Assembly: GCF_900116365.1 (NCBI RefSeq)
Contig: NZ_FPAG01000007.1
Location: 1-64,000 of the forward strand
Length of the DNA: 64,000 nucleotides
Source of the DNA: Zhouia amylolytica
Lineage (GTDB): Bacteria > Bacteroidota > Bacteroidia > Flavobacteriales > Flavobacteriaceae
Reading direction: 5' to 3'
Below the pieces are notes generated by a model, which had not been told where the DNA came from, did no database searches, and saw only the letters and a program-made list of their open reading frames with translations. How positions within the stretch are numbered: the first letter of the stretch is position 1; each line of letters opens with the position of its first letter. This document shows, piece after piece, positions 11,459 through 20,656 of this stretch. Position numbers and translations under genes: made by a program.

Positions 11459-13858
11459 ATGAATATGAATTACATGAGACTTTATTGTGTTTTCTTTATG
11501 ATGCTACTATTTACAAAGATTTCTGTGGCTCAGGAAACCATTTATCCGGGTGCTAATGAAGGCACACCGTCGAAAGCGCAATATTTTAGTTGGATTAATA
11601 ATACGAATGAAGGAGCTACAGAGGAACAAACCATGATCAACTTTGATTTTTTTGAATGGTTAAAAGACACCTATGGTATGCAGTTGGATATATATGCTTT
11701 TGATGCAGGAGCTATTGATGGAAAAAGATTTTATGGGAGTATAAACTCCGAAAGATTCGACGGACAGTTCCCGCATGGATTTGACCCTATTTATGAAAGA
11801 GCGAAAAGAATTGGATTCAGGCTTGGAGTTTGGGGCGGACCTGATGGTTTTGGAGATACCCCTGAAGAGGAAAAAAGACGTATACAACAAATGGTAAGCT
11901 TGTGCAGAGATTATGATTTTGCTCTTTTCAAATTTGATGCGGTATGTGGTCCTTTACGTCCTGAAAAAGAAGATGCTTTTATTGAAATGATGGAACAATG
12001 TCGAACCTATAGTCCGGATCTTATCCTTTTAAATCATCGATTAGGGCTTAATAAAGCGAAGCCCTATGCGACCACATTTTTATGGGGTGGTAATGAAACC
12101 TATATAGATGTTTTTATGACCAATAACACTACTGCTCCTCATCATCGGGCTGGTGCTTTAGCCAGAGGATTGGTGCCTGGATTAAAGCGATTAACGGAAG
12201 ACCATGGAGTATGTATTTCTTCGTGTCTTGACTATTGGGATGATGATCTTATACTCCAGGCCTTTAACAGAAGTTTAATTCTTGCTCCCGAAATTTATGG
12301 GAATCCGTGGTTATTATCTGACGAGGAATTTCCCAAGTTGGCCAGGATCTATAATATTCATCGTAAATACAAGGATATTCTGACCAAAGGGATGGCACTC
12401 CCGGAAGATGTTTATGGACCGGATGCAGTTTCAAGAGGTGATCAAAATACGCGGATTATAACAGTTAAAAATTTAAGCTGGAGTGATAAGACGTATACCA
12501 TTCGGTTGGATCAGGAAATTGGAATAAATGGAAGTGATGGTATTAAGCTAATTCAGGTGCATCCAAATGAACAGTATTTAGGCAGCTATACCTTTGGTGA
12601 TGAGGTTAAGGTTAGTGTACCACCATTTCGTTCAGCTTTATTTATTGCAACGACAAGATCTTATGAAACTCCTTTAATAAAAGGTGCTCCTTATCAAATT
12701 ATAAAAGATGTGCCGGGCGAGACTGTAATACTGGATGTTTTAGGAGCACCAGACTCCAAGCGTGTAATTTCTTTGCAAAATCCAGAATTATTCAAGAGCG
12801 GAATTGTTGAAGGTAAAAGCGCTGCTAAACTATTGGAAGGTAAAGGAGTGAAAGTGCGTTTTAAAGGAGAAGGTTTAAAACTTCCAACTCATCGAAAACT
12901 GAATGAATTTGAAGAAATACCAATCCCTCATGATTCAGATGCTTTGTATGAGGCTACTGTTTTTGCTGCCGATAATAATGCACTTGAGATACGATCGCTT
13001 CATCGTTCAGGGTCGACTGAAATACCTCAGGTTCAAAAAGCCAGAGATGCATTTTTTAATCAGAAGGTTTTTGTAGAAAGAGGTATCTGGGATAAGAACT
13101 TATTTGACGGAAGTATGGAAACTGGTTTTTGGCCTTCCCGAAAATATAATATTGATCAAAAGATAAAGGGAGGTGCATTTCGATTGAATTTAGGTGAATT
13201 GACAGCCATTGATCAGCTCATTATAAAGGTTCCGGATGATTTTTCTTTACAACCCTTATTGACTGGAGAGGCAAATTATGTTGAGGTTTCTAAAGATCTA
13301 AACGAATGGAAACAATTATCATACATAGCGGGTAAAACCATGTCTATTCACATAAACGATACTATTCAATACCTAAGATTTAAGGAGCAACCACAGCGGA
13401 TAACAGAGATTGAGGGGCTTTATCAGGATAAACCATTAAATCGTAGAAACTGGCGGGCGTCGAACCTGTTTGCTTATTCAAATCAAATGAATCCGGTAAA
13501 AGCCTGGAAATCATCTTTTGTATTGGAGGAATTGGCTGGAAATAGTTATTTAAGTATTGCGCTTAATGGGAAGCACGGTATCGAAGGTGCCTATGTGGCA
13601 GCCAAGATAGACGGTAAATTGGTAGGAGCACCGGATAGAGCGGTTTCTTATCCTTCTAATACCTGGGAGTATGTTAATGCCAAAGCAGACAGTAATTATA
13701 CATACTATATACCCTTAGACGATTCTTGTATAGGGAAGGATATTGAAGTTTATGTCATGGCTTATGATAAGGAGCATCTTGAAATACGTCCGGAGGTCTG
13801 GATATCATCACCTAATCAGGGGAAGGAAAAAATTAGAATTGAATTTGAACGTAAATAA
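11459..13858 (+). CDS. Secreted clan GH-D-like glycoside hydrolase (alpha-galactosidase-like)
   Basis: The protein has 799 residues, with a signal peptide ending near SVAQ. A TIM-barrel-like catalytic region spans about residues 25-300. RLGVWGGPDGFG and FALFKFDAVCG resemble the strand segments of GH27/GH36 enzymes; the Asp of KFD would be the nucleophile. CISSCLDYWDDDL, followed by NRSLILAPEIYG, resembles the later barrel part with the acid/base Asp. A beta domain follows, and the C-terminal half (about 550-795) has FDGSMETGFWPS-type sequence that looks like discoidin-like binding modules. I cannot place it in a numbered GH family, and alpha-galactosidase activity is an inference. The next gene, a GH97, starts 9 bases after its stop. 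Confidence 0.7.
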   Translation: MNMNYMRLYCVFFMMLLFTKISVAQETIYPGANEGTPSKAQYFSWINNTNEGATEEQTMINFDFFEWLKDTYGMQLDIYAFDAGAIDGKRFYGSINSERFDGQFPHGFDPIYERAKRIGFRLGVWGGPDGFGDTPEEEKRRIQQMVSLCRDYDFALFKFDAVCGPLRPEKEDAFIEMMEQCRTYSPDLILLNHRLGLNKAKPYATTFLWGGNETYIDVFMTNNTTAPHHRAGALARGLVPGLKRLTEDHGVCISSCLDYWDDDLILQAFNRSLILAPEIYGNPWLLSDEEFPKLARIYNIHRKYKDILTKGMALPEDVYGPDAVSRGDQNTRIITVKNLSWSDKTYTIRLDQEIGINGSDGIKLIQVHPNEQYLGSYTFGDEVKVSVPPFRSALFIATTRSYETPLIKGAPYQIIKDVPGETVILDVLGAPDSKRVISLQNPELFKSGIVEGKSAAKLLEGKGVKVRFKGEGLKLPTHRKLNEFEEIPIPHDSDALYEATVFAADNNALEIRSLHRSGSTEIPQVQKARDAFFNQKVFVERGIWDKNLFDGSMETGFWPSRKYNIDQKIKGGAFRLNLGELTAIDQLIIKVPDDFSLQPLLTGEANYVEVSKDLNEWKQLSYIAGKTMSIHINDTIQYLRFKEQPQRITEIEGLYQDKPLNRRNWRASNLFAYSNQMNPVKAWKSSFVLEELAGNSYLSIALNGKHGIEGAYVAAKIDGKLVGAPDRAVSYPSNTWEYVNAKADSNYTYYIPLDDSCIGKDIEVYVMAYDKEHLEIRPEVWISSPNQGKEKIRIEFERK

Positions 13859-13867
13859 TCCAGAGCT

Positions 13868-15832
13868 ATGTTTAGTAAAATAAAAACCGTCATGGTTTTC
13901 ATTTGGTTACCATTTTTGGTAGCCTCTCAAGATAATGGTAAAATATACAGTGTAGTTTCACCTGATAAAGGGATCATTTTTAATTTAAAGGTTGGTAAGC
14001 AATTGCAGATTTCAGCTAGTTTTGAGGGTCAGGTTCTTCTGGAGCCTTCAATACTAGCAATGAATTTGTCTGATCGCGTACTCGGGGAAAATGCTGAGGT
14101 GGAAAACATAGAGAAGGCAAGCATTTCAGAAATCATTCATCCTATTGTAAAAATTAAAGAGGCCGAGATTTCCAATAATTGTAATGAACTACGGGTTCAC
14201 TTTAAACAGGGTTTTTATTTAGTACTAAGGGCATACAATGAGGGATTTGCTTATCGTTTTGGTACTCAATACGATGAATCCATAACTATTCTTTCAGAAA
14301 CAGGAGATTATCGTTTTCCTGAAAATCATATGGTTTGGTGGGGTAAGGAAACCCAATTTCAGTCTCATAATCAGGTGTTTTACGATTACCAGTCTTTGCG
14401 TAATACCAAGGCTACCGATTTGGCAAGTTTACCGCTCATCATTAACCCGATGCATGGACCTAAAATTGTGATTACAGAAACCGATTTGATCGATTATCCC
14501 GGAATGTGGATACAGGGCTCCGGAGCTAATACAATTTCCAGGGTTTCACCTAAATACCCTAAAACTATTGGTGCTTTATCAGATAGAAATCTTCCCATTT
14601 ATGAGCGTGAAAATTTTATAGCTAAAACTAAGGGTTCCAGAACTTTTCCTTGGCGCATTTTTGTTGTTGCCAGTGATGATGCAGATTTAATAAATAATCA
14701 ATTACCATTCGCTCTGGCCTCTTCCAGTCAGATTAAGGATCCGTCTTGGATTCAACCGGGAAAAGTATCCTGGGATTGGTGGAATGCTAACAATCTATTC
14801 GGGGTTGATTTTAAGGCAGGAGTAAATACAGCAACTTATAAGTATTATATAGATTTTGCCTCTAACTATGGAATTGAAAATATTTTATTAGATGAAGGTT
14901 GGTATACATTGGGTGATCTCTCTAAGGTTGTTCCTGAGATAAATATGGTGGAGATCCTTGACTATGCAAAACAAAAAGGTGTAGGTGTTATTTTATGGTG
15001 TGTTTGGAAAACTTTAGACGAGCAATTTGAAACAGCTTTTAAACAGTTTAAAGATTGGGGTATAAAAGGTATAAAGGTAGATTTCATGAACAGAGACGAC
15101 CAGGAAATGGTGAATTTCTATTACAAAATAGCTAAAAAGGCTGCTGAGAATAAGTTGTTTGTTGATTTTCATGGTTCTCATAAACCTGCAGGAATTCATA
15201 GAATGTTCCCAAATGTTTTGACCATGGAAGGTGTGAACGGAGGGGAGGAGTTTAAATGGAGCATGCACCAAACTCCTGAACATGATCTTATAATTCCCTT
15301 TGGAAGAATGTTGGCAGGCCCTATGGATTATACTCCGGGTGCTATGATTAATGCTCAACAGAAAGATTATAGCCCGATATTTGATACACCAATGAGTATG
15401 GGCACACGTTGCCATCAATTAGCTATGTTCGTGTGTTATGAGAGTCCTCTTCAAATGTTATGTGACAGTCCCTCCCGATATTACAAAGAACCAGAATGTA
15501 TGGAGTTTATGTCTGCGGTTCCGTCTGTTTGGGATGAAACCATTGTTTTAGCTGCGGAAATTTCCAATTATTTGTTGTTGGCTCGCAGAAATGGGAATGA
15601 ATGGTATGTAGGAGGAATGACGGATTGGAATTCGAGAGCCATGGAAATAAACCTTTCTTTCCTTCCGAAGGATACAAAATATACCATGACTCTATATCAG
15701 GATGGGCTGAATGCCGATCGAATAGGAATTGATTATAAACAATCCAAACTAATCGTAGATCATTCTTTTAAGAAGTCGATTCATCTGGCTAAAGGAGGTG
15801 GTGTAGCTCTTCGATTGGTACCTGTTAATTAA
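13868..15832 (+). CDS. GH97 glycoside hydrolase, probable retaining type
   Basis: The 654-residue protein has a signal peptide ending near LVASQ and the GH97 layout. An N-terminal beta-super-sandwich spans about 25-280 (YSVVSPDKGIIFNLKV to WRIFVVASDDADL). A TIM barrel spans about 300-540 (WIQPGKVSWDWW, YYIDFASNYGIENILLDEGWY), and a C-terminal beta domain follows. GIKGIKVDFMNRDDQ places an Asp (Asp405) on the strand where the retaining GH97 alpha-galactosidases carry their nucleophile. The inverting SusB-type alpha-glucosidases lack it. LTMEGVNGGEE supplies the conserved glutamates. Alpha-galactosidase activity is therefore more likely than alpha-glucosidase, but this rests on one position. 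It sits in an operon with the GH-D-like gene. Confidence 0.88.
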   Translation: MFSKIKTVMVFIWLPFLVASQDNGKIYSVVSPDKGIIFNLKVGKQLQISASFEGQVLLEPSILAMNLSDRVLGENAEVENIEKASISEIIHPIVKIKEAEISNNCNELRVHFKQGFYLVLRAYNEGFAYRFGTQYDESITILSETGDYRFPENHMVWWGKETQFQSHNQVFYDYQSLRNTKATDLASLPLIINPMHGPKIVITETDLIDYPGMWIQGSGANTISRVSPKYPKTIGALSDRNLPIYERENFIAKTKGSRTFPWRIFVVASDDADLINNQLPFALASSSQIKDPSWIQPGKVSWDWWNANNLFGVDFKAGVNTATYKYYIDFASNYGIENILLDEGWYTLGDLSKVVPEINMVEILDYAKQKGVGVILWCVWKTLDEQFETAFKQFKDWGIKGIKVDFMNRDDQEMVNFYYKIAKKAAENKLFVDFHGSHKPAGIHRMFPNVLTMEGVNGGEEFKWSMHQTPEHDLIIPFGRMLAGPMDYTPGAMINAQQKDYSPIFDTPMSMGTRCHQLAMFVCYESPLQMLCDSPSRYYKEPECMEFMSAVPSVWDETIVLAAEISNYLLLARRNGNEWYVGGMTDWNSRAMEINLSFLPKDTKYTMTLYQDGLNADRIGIDYKQSKLIVDHSFKKSIHLAKGGGVALRLVPVN

Positions 15833-15844
15833 AAATATTTAATT

Positions 15845-16894
15845 ATGAAAAAAGTAATAAACTATAAAGTAGCTTTAATAAGTGTTTTATTTTTCTATGC
15901 GATGATGATTAACCTGGGGTGTAACTCTATAGATGAATCTTCTGCTGAGGAGACCAACAAGCCAGAGACCTCTAAATTTAACCTTAGCGTAGCAGCAATT
16001 GAGGAAGGGGCAGCTATTTATATTGATGGAGTGTATACCGGGAAAACAACACCGGCAAATTTTTTAGTTTCTAAAGGTGAACATGTGATTGGAGTTGGTC
16101 TTAATACTGCTAAAACTTATTTAAGGAGAGAAGTGCAAGTATCAAGTACCACCGAGCAATTGGTTATTTCTCTTGATGAAGCAGACCTGCAGCAACCAAA
16201 AAGGTGGAAGGTTCTTTTTGTAGGGGTAAATCAGGTTACGACTGCAAACGGTATTTGCATATCTTCCTACAGTACCGAACAATTAGATTTGGCTTACGAA
16301 TTTCTGAAATGGAGTTTTGAAGAGAAGGTAGAGCCTTATTCATACAATACGACGAATTGGGAGTTTTATCGCAGCGATATTACGACTGATATTGTTCAGT
16401 TGAGTAATGATCATTTGATTAATCCGGAAATTTTTGAAAGTAAGGTTAATGATATACAAAAAGGGGATTATGATTTGATCGTATCCTTTTTTAGAGGGGC
16501 TCAACAAGATTGTTTCATAGCCGACTTTATTGGTATTGCCTGGTATGATGTAACGGCTCTCTCTTCTGAATCCTCTTATTTTACAATACGATATTACGAT
16601 GATCTTGAAGGTGCCATAATAGCATCAAAACAAAACGATCCGGGAATGTTTATTCATGAATGGTTACATACGGTAGCCGAAAGGTTTTATCCAAACAGAG
16701 GGTATACCATGCCAACATTCAAAGGTCAGGTGGTTCATGCAGCAGAACGATATGGATATTCAGCTCCCTGGATGAGCTGGTATGAGGATATTATTGCAGG
16801 TAAGGTTAAGGACGGCTCCAGTTATGTAGGGATAGGACCTGAGGCATTTTTGGAATGTACAGTTAGGGAACAAGCTATTGGGCAATGTTTATGA
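15845..16894 (+). CDS. Lipoprotein with PEGA-like repeat and HExxH putative zinc metallopeptidase motif
   Basis: I do not recognise a named family. The 349-residue protein starts with a lipoprotein-like signal (Cys26 in NLGC) followed by an acidic stretch (DESSAEE), as in surface-exposed Bacteroidota lipoproteins. Residues about 45-112 look like a PEGA-type beta repeat (AIYIDGVYTGKTTPANF, SKGEHVIGVG). The rest is a separate domain with FIHEWLHTVAE at 269-279, a textbook HExxH zinc motif (His271, Glu272, His275). A third ligand could be in VVHAAERYGY but is not certain. Its stop overlaps the next gene by ATGA, so it belongs to the PUL operon. Peptidase activity inside a glycan locus would fit a glycoprotein or proteoglycan substrate, but that is inference. 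Confidence 0.6.
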   Translation: MKKVINYKVALISVLFFYAMMINLGCNSIDESSAEETNKPETSKFNLSVAAIEEGAAIYIDGVYTGKTTPANFLVSKGEHVIGVGLNTAKTYLRREVQVSSTTEQLVISLDEADLQQPKRWKVLFVGVNQVTTANGICISSYSTEQLDLAYEFLKWSFEEKVEPYSYNTTNWEFYRSDITTDIVQLSNDHLINPEIFESKVNDIQKGDYDLIVSFFRGAQQDCFIADFIGIAWYDVTALSSESSYFTIRYYDDLEGAIIASKQNDPGMFIHEWLHTVAERFYPNRGYTMPTFKGQVVHAAERYGYSAPWMSWYEDIIAGKVKDGSSYVGIGPEAFLECTVREQAIGQCL

Positions 16895-18738
16895 TTAGAC
16901 AGGTGAAACACAATAGGTCACAATTTTATATGCCTTCACGAAGATTTGTTCAAATCATGATCATCTTGATGTTGGTTTCCTGTGCCAAGCAGCAACAAAG
17001 CAATAGGCAAAAAACTTCACAAACTGTTGAATCACATTTTATGGCACCAGCCTATACTCCTGGAAGTCTTGAGTTCGATATTAAAGAGGTTCCTTTCAGT
17101 AAGAAAGGGTCATATATGTCGTGTTCATCAAGAGGTTTAACTGATGATGATGAGGGACTTTTTATTTGGGATGTTTCGGGAAGAGGAGAAGATCGTGGTA
17201 TTATTAAAATAGAACCTATATATCATGGAGATATTGTGGCTTCAACCATTACAGCAACACCAGAGAAATTAACCTTTAATACCGAATTTGGTGAATTGGG
17301 AATTAGCTTTGATGGCGATCAGGTATTACGTTTTTATTCAGAGCATGGCCTTGGTGTTAAATTGTCAGTTAGACAATCATATGTGTTACCTCGAAATGAC
17401 CATCAATTAAGAATTATTCAGGGCGCCTTTTTACGGTATATGCTTAGTACCCTACGTGGTGAAATGCAACAGAAAGAAAATAAGGTTACCAATGGTATTA
17501 TAATCAATATTGAGCCAGAGGATAATGGAATTATAGATTTTGTAATCGAAGAATATGAGAGTGAATGGAATGAACATGGGTATTCAGTGTCATTTTCGAA
17601 AGCAGTTGAGGAGGTTCGAAATCAGTTTTCTGAATGGATGAGAACAACACTTCCGGTGAATAAAGAGTACGAACATACAAGAGTATTGGCAGCCTATATA
17701 AATTGGTCAAGTATAGTTGCTCCCAGAGGTTTACTAAAAAGACCTACCATGTTGATGTCTAAAAACTGGATGCATCGGGTATGGAGTTGGGATCATTGTT
17801 TTAATGCTTTGGCACTTGCAGAAGGGAATCCCCAGCTTGCATGGGATCAATTTATGGTGATGTTCGATCAGCAACATGAAAACGGTGCATTGCCCGATTG
17901 CATGGATGATTATAGCATGATCAGGGGATATGTAAAGCCTCCCATTCATGGATGGGCGCTAGATAAGCTAATGATGCGTGGAGTGGTCACAAAGGAGCGT
18001 ATGAAAGAAATCTACGAACCATTGACCAGGTGGACAGATTTTTGGATGAATTATCGGGACGATGATAAAAATGGGATGCCCCAATATCATCATGGTAATG
18101 ATTCGGGATGGGATAATGGCTCTGTCTTTGCCGAAAACAGATATGTTGAAGGACCAGAGTTGAGTGCATACCTGATCATTCAAATGAACGTTTTAGCTAA
18201 AATAGCCAGAAAACTGGGAAGGACAAGTGATGCTGTTCATTGGGATCAAAAAGCAAATACTTTGCTAAATCGATTAATCGACCGGAGTTGGGTTAATGGA
18301 AAATTTGTTTCTAAGTATGTTGGTAGTGATAACTGGAATAAGAACAGTAAAAGTCTGATGGCTTTTTTACCACTGTTACTAGGAGAACGACTACCGATCG
18401 AGATCAGGGAAAAAATGATTCATGATTTATGTTCGGATGAAGGTTATGCCACGTTATATGGACCTGCGACAGAACATCTTCAAAGTTTGTATTATAAGGA
18501 AGATGGATATTGGCGTGGAGCTATATGGGCTCCAACCACCTATTTAATTATTGATGGTTTGGTCGCTTGTGGTGAAACTCATTATGCCAAAGAAATGACT
18601 ACCCGTTTTGTTAATATGTGTAATGAAAATGGATTTGGTGAAAATTTTGATCCACTAACGGGAACTTCTTTGAGGGATCCTGCTTATACATGGACGGCAA
18701 GTGTCTTTTTATTATTGGCTCATGCAAATTTAGAATAA
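16891..18738 (+). CDS. GH63-like glycoside hydrolase (YgjK/MGH1 type), lipoprotein
   Basis: The protein is about 615 residues long with a lipobox (IILMLVSC). A beta domain precedes an (alpha/alpha)6 barrel. HRVWSWDHCFNALALAEGNP and YWRGAIWAPTTYLIIDGL are the strongest marks of the GH63/MGH1 family. By analogy with E. coli YgjK, the general acid is Asp408 in SGWDNG and the base is Glu584 in GFGENFDPLTG (numbering from 16891). Family members cleave alpha-glucosides such as Glc-alpha-1,3-Gal; the substrate here is unknown. The start at 16891 forms an ATGA overlap with the upstream stop. An ATG at 16885 adds two residues, and one at 16930 would give a shorter and cleaner signal peptide (MPSRRFVQIMIILMLVSC). 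Confidence 0.83.
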   Translation: MIRQVKHNRSQFYMPSRRFVQIMIILMLVSCAKQQQSNRQKTSQTVESHFMAPAYTPGSLEFDIKEVPFSKKGSYMSCSSRGLTDDDEGLFIWDVSGRGEDRGIIKIEPIYHGDIVASTITATPEKLTFNTEFGELGISFDGDQVLRFYSEHGLGVKLSVRQSYVLPRNDHQLRIIQGAFLRYMLSTLRGEMQQKENKVTNGIIINIEPEDNGIIDFVIEEYESEWNEHGYSVSFSKAVEEVRNQFSEWMRTTLPVNKEYEHTRVLAAYINWSSIVAPRGLLKRPTMLMSKNWMHRVWSWDHCFNALALAEGNPQLAWDQFMVMFDQQHENGALPDCMDDYSMIRGYVKPPIHGWALDKLMMRGVVTKERMKEIYEPLTRWTDFWMNYRDDDKNGMPQYHHGNDSGWDNGSVFAENRYVEGPELSAYLIIQMNVLAKIARKLGRTSDAVHWDQKANTLLNRLIDRSWVNGKFVSKYVGSDNWNKNSKSLMAFLPLLLGERLPIEIREKMIHDLCSDEGYATLYGPATEHLQSLYYKEDGYWRGAIWAPTTYLIIDGLVACGETHYAKEMTTRFVNMCNENGFGENFDPLTGTSLRDPAYTWTASVFLLLAHANLE

Positions 18739-18770
18739 GAAATAGTTTAAGTTGGTTCAGTTTGTTTAAA

Positions 18771-18805
18771 GTCATTGCCGTATTACGGTGATGGCTTTTT
18801 TATTT
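18771..18805 (+). terminator. Intrinsic terminator after GH63-like gene
   Basis: GTCATTGCCGT (18771-18781) pairs with ACGGTGATGGC (18785-18795) around ATT, with three G-U pairs, and a T-rich tail follows. It closes the enzyme operon, so the sulfatase downstream probably has its own promoter within 18806-19016, where no clear consensus element was found. Confidence 0.75.
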
Positions 18806-19016
18806 TAATATGGAATTTGATATCAATAAGTAGTTAACAGGAAACTTACATTCTTAATCCATCAGGCTTTTTTGGGATGCATTAATAATGTTTATTTATT
18901 TTTAAAAGCTTAAAAGAAAACTAAATTGTTATCTGGTGATTAGTTTGTAATTTAGGTGAGGGTGGTAGGTTTATAGGGCGCTCCATTTTTATAATATTTT
19001 AAAATCATATAATTAG

Positions 19017-20330
19017 ATGAAAGCTATTGTTTTAAATACATTATTTGCATTTTTTTTTGTCATGACTTCATGCTCCAATCAGGGAAGTGATGATCGACCT
19101 AATGTTGTTTTGATTATGGTTGATGATATTGGTTATGAGTGTATAGGAGCTTATGGCTCAACGTCCTATAGTACACCCAATATTGACAGGCTGGCCTCCA
19201 GGGGAATTCTTTTTTCTAATTGTGTTTCTCAACCTTTGTGTACCCCATCCAGAGTGAAGATTATGACTGGGAAATATAATTATAGAAACTATGATTATTT
19301 TGGACATTTAAATCTTTCGGAGTACACCTTTGGGAATCTCATGCAAGATTCGGGCTACGAAACATGCATAGCTGGTAAATGGCAATTAAATGGTCTTGCT
19401 TATAAGGATATCATAACGGATTGGAGCGATAGTTCCCGACCTGTTAAATTCGGTTTTCAGGAATATTGTTTGTGGCAACTAACCAAGGAGCGAAAACATG
19501 GCGGGCGCTACAGCAATCCATTGATCGAACAAAATGGAGAAGTATTAGAACGAAATGTAGATGATTACGGCCCCGATATATTCTCGGATTTTGTCATTGA
19601 TTTTATTGAAAGAAAAAAGGATAAGCCTTTCTTCGTTTATTATCCAATGGTATTGGTTCATGATCCATTTGTTCCTACTCCGGATTCCTCTACTTGGTCA
19701 AACGTAGAAAACAGATATAAGAACGATACATCATATTTTAAAGACATGGTCGCCTATACCGACAAAATTGTGGGTAAGATTATCAATAAATTAGAGGCAT
19801 TAGACCTTGATGATAATACCATAATAATTTTTACCGGAGATAATGGTACTCATCCTACTATTGAGTCTCAACTTGGTGAGGAACGAATAACAGGGGGGAA
19901 GGGTAACACAACAGATGCAGGAACTCATGTACCTCTAATTGTATATTGGCCCGATCAAATTAAGCGTCCTGTGGTTATAGATGACCTGATAGAGTTTAGT
20001 GATTTTTTTCCAACTTTAGCTGAGTTAACAAGCACCAACGTTGAAGCTGACGGTAAAAGCTTTTATCCATTATTGACAGGAGGAACTTATCAAGCCAGGA
20101 AGACTGCCTTTGTGCATTATGATCCTAGATGGGGTAAAAATGTAAATCGGTACAGAAACCAGTTTGTAAGATCTTTGGGATATAAGCTATATGCAGACGG
20201 TAGTTTATACGACTTAACAAATGATAAGCTGGAATTAAACCCTTTAACCATTGATTCCCTTAACACAGATGAACAAATTATAAGGACTGAATTAGTAAAA
20301 GAGTTAAAACGACATCCGGCCTGGAAATAA
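19017..20330 (+). CDS. Type I sulfatase, lipoprotein
   Basis: This is a 437-residue S1-type sulfatase. The lipobox is VMTSC (Cys19). RPNVVLIMVDDIGYE supplies the first metal-binding Asp pair. The formylglycine motif CTPSR lies at 75-79, so Cys75 would be matured by an anaerobic or aerobic sulfatase-modifying enzyme that is not in this window. IAGKWQLNG, the GDNGTH metal site and GGKGNTTDAGTHVPLIVYWP complete the family pattern. It removes sulfate esters from glycans at the cell surface or in the periplasm. The subfamily cannot be assigned by eye. Presence with GH2, GH97 and the GH-D-like enzyme suggests that the PUL 1 substrate is sulfated. Confidence 0.93.
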   Translation: MKAIVLNTLFAFFFVMTSCSNQGSDDRPNVVLIMVDDIGYECIGAYGSTSYSTPNIDRLASRGILFSNCVSQPLCTPSRVKIMTGKYNYRNYDYFGHLNLSEYTFGNLMQDSGYETCIAGKWQLNGLAYKDIITDWSDSSRPVKFGFQEYCLWQLTKERKHGGRYSNPLIEQNGEVLERNVDDYGPDIFSDFVIDFIERKKDKPFFVYYPMVLVHDPFVPTPDSSTWSNVENRYKNDTSYFKDMVAYTDKIVGKIINKLEALDLDDNTIIIFTGDNGTHPTIESQLGEERITGGKGNTTDAGTHVPLIVYWPDQIKRPVVIDDLIEFSDFFPTLAELTSTNVEADGKSFYPLLTGGTYQARKTAFVHYDPRWGKNVNRYRNQFVRSLGYKLYADGSLYDLTNDKLELNPLTIDSLNTDEQIIRTELVKELKRHPAWK

Positions 20331-20656
20331 ATAGACATTGAATAGCATCCTGATATTATTTATTTTGAGGTCGTATGTTTATTCAGCTCTTTCGGGAAAT
20401 ATCAAATTGTCCTTGTTGCAATTAATATTCCTTTGATCGTGTGTTTTTATCTAATAATGTTAAGCATGATCGTTGATTTGGTAGCGGATGGGAGGTCATA
20501 AAGGATATAGAAGTTGTTACAAAGCGGTTAAGTCTAAAATGATCTGTAATGTATTTGAACCAATGACTTTTGTTGTTTAACATGCTGATTCGTATTCTTT
20601 TAATGTTGTTTTGGTTTTCTTAATTTTAATAGAGTAAATCGGTAAAAAGTAAAGTT
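20331..20656 (+). other. Intergenic stretch, no gene seen
   Basis: These 326 bases hold no credible coding frame, hairpin terminator or clear promoter consensus. It marks the boundary between the PUL and core genes. Confidence 0.5.

Noticed and set aside
15014-15418. 134-residue minus-strand frame inside the GH97 gene
   Set aside because: It overlaps the GH97 active-site region and its sequence has no recognisable domain; antisense shadow.
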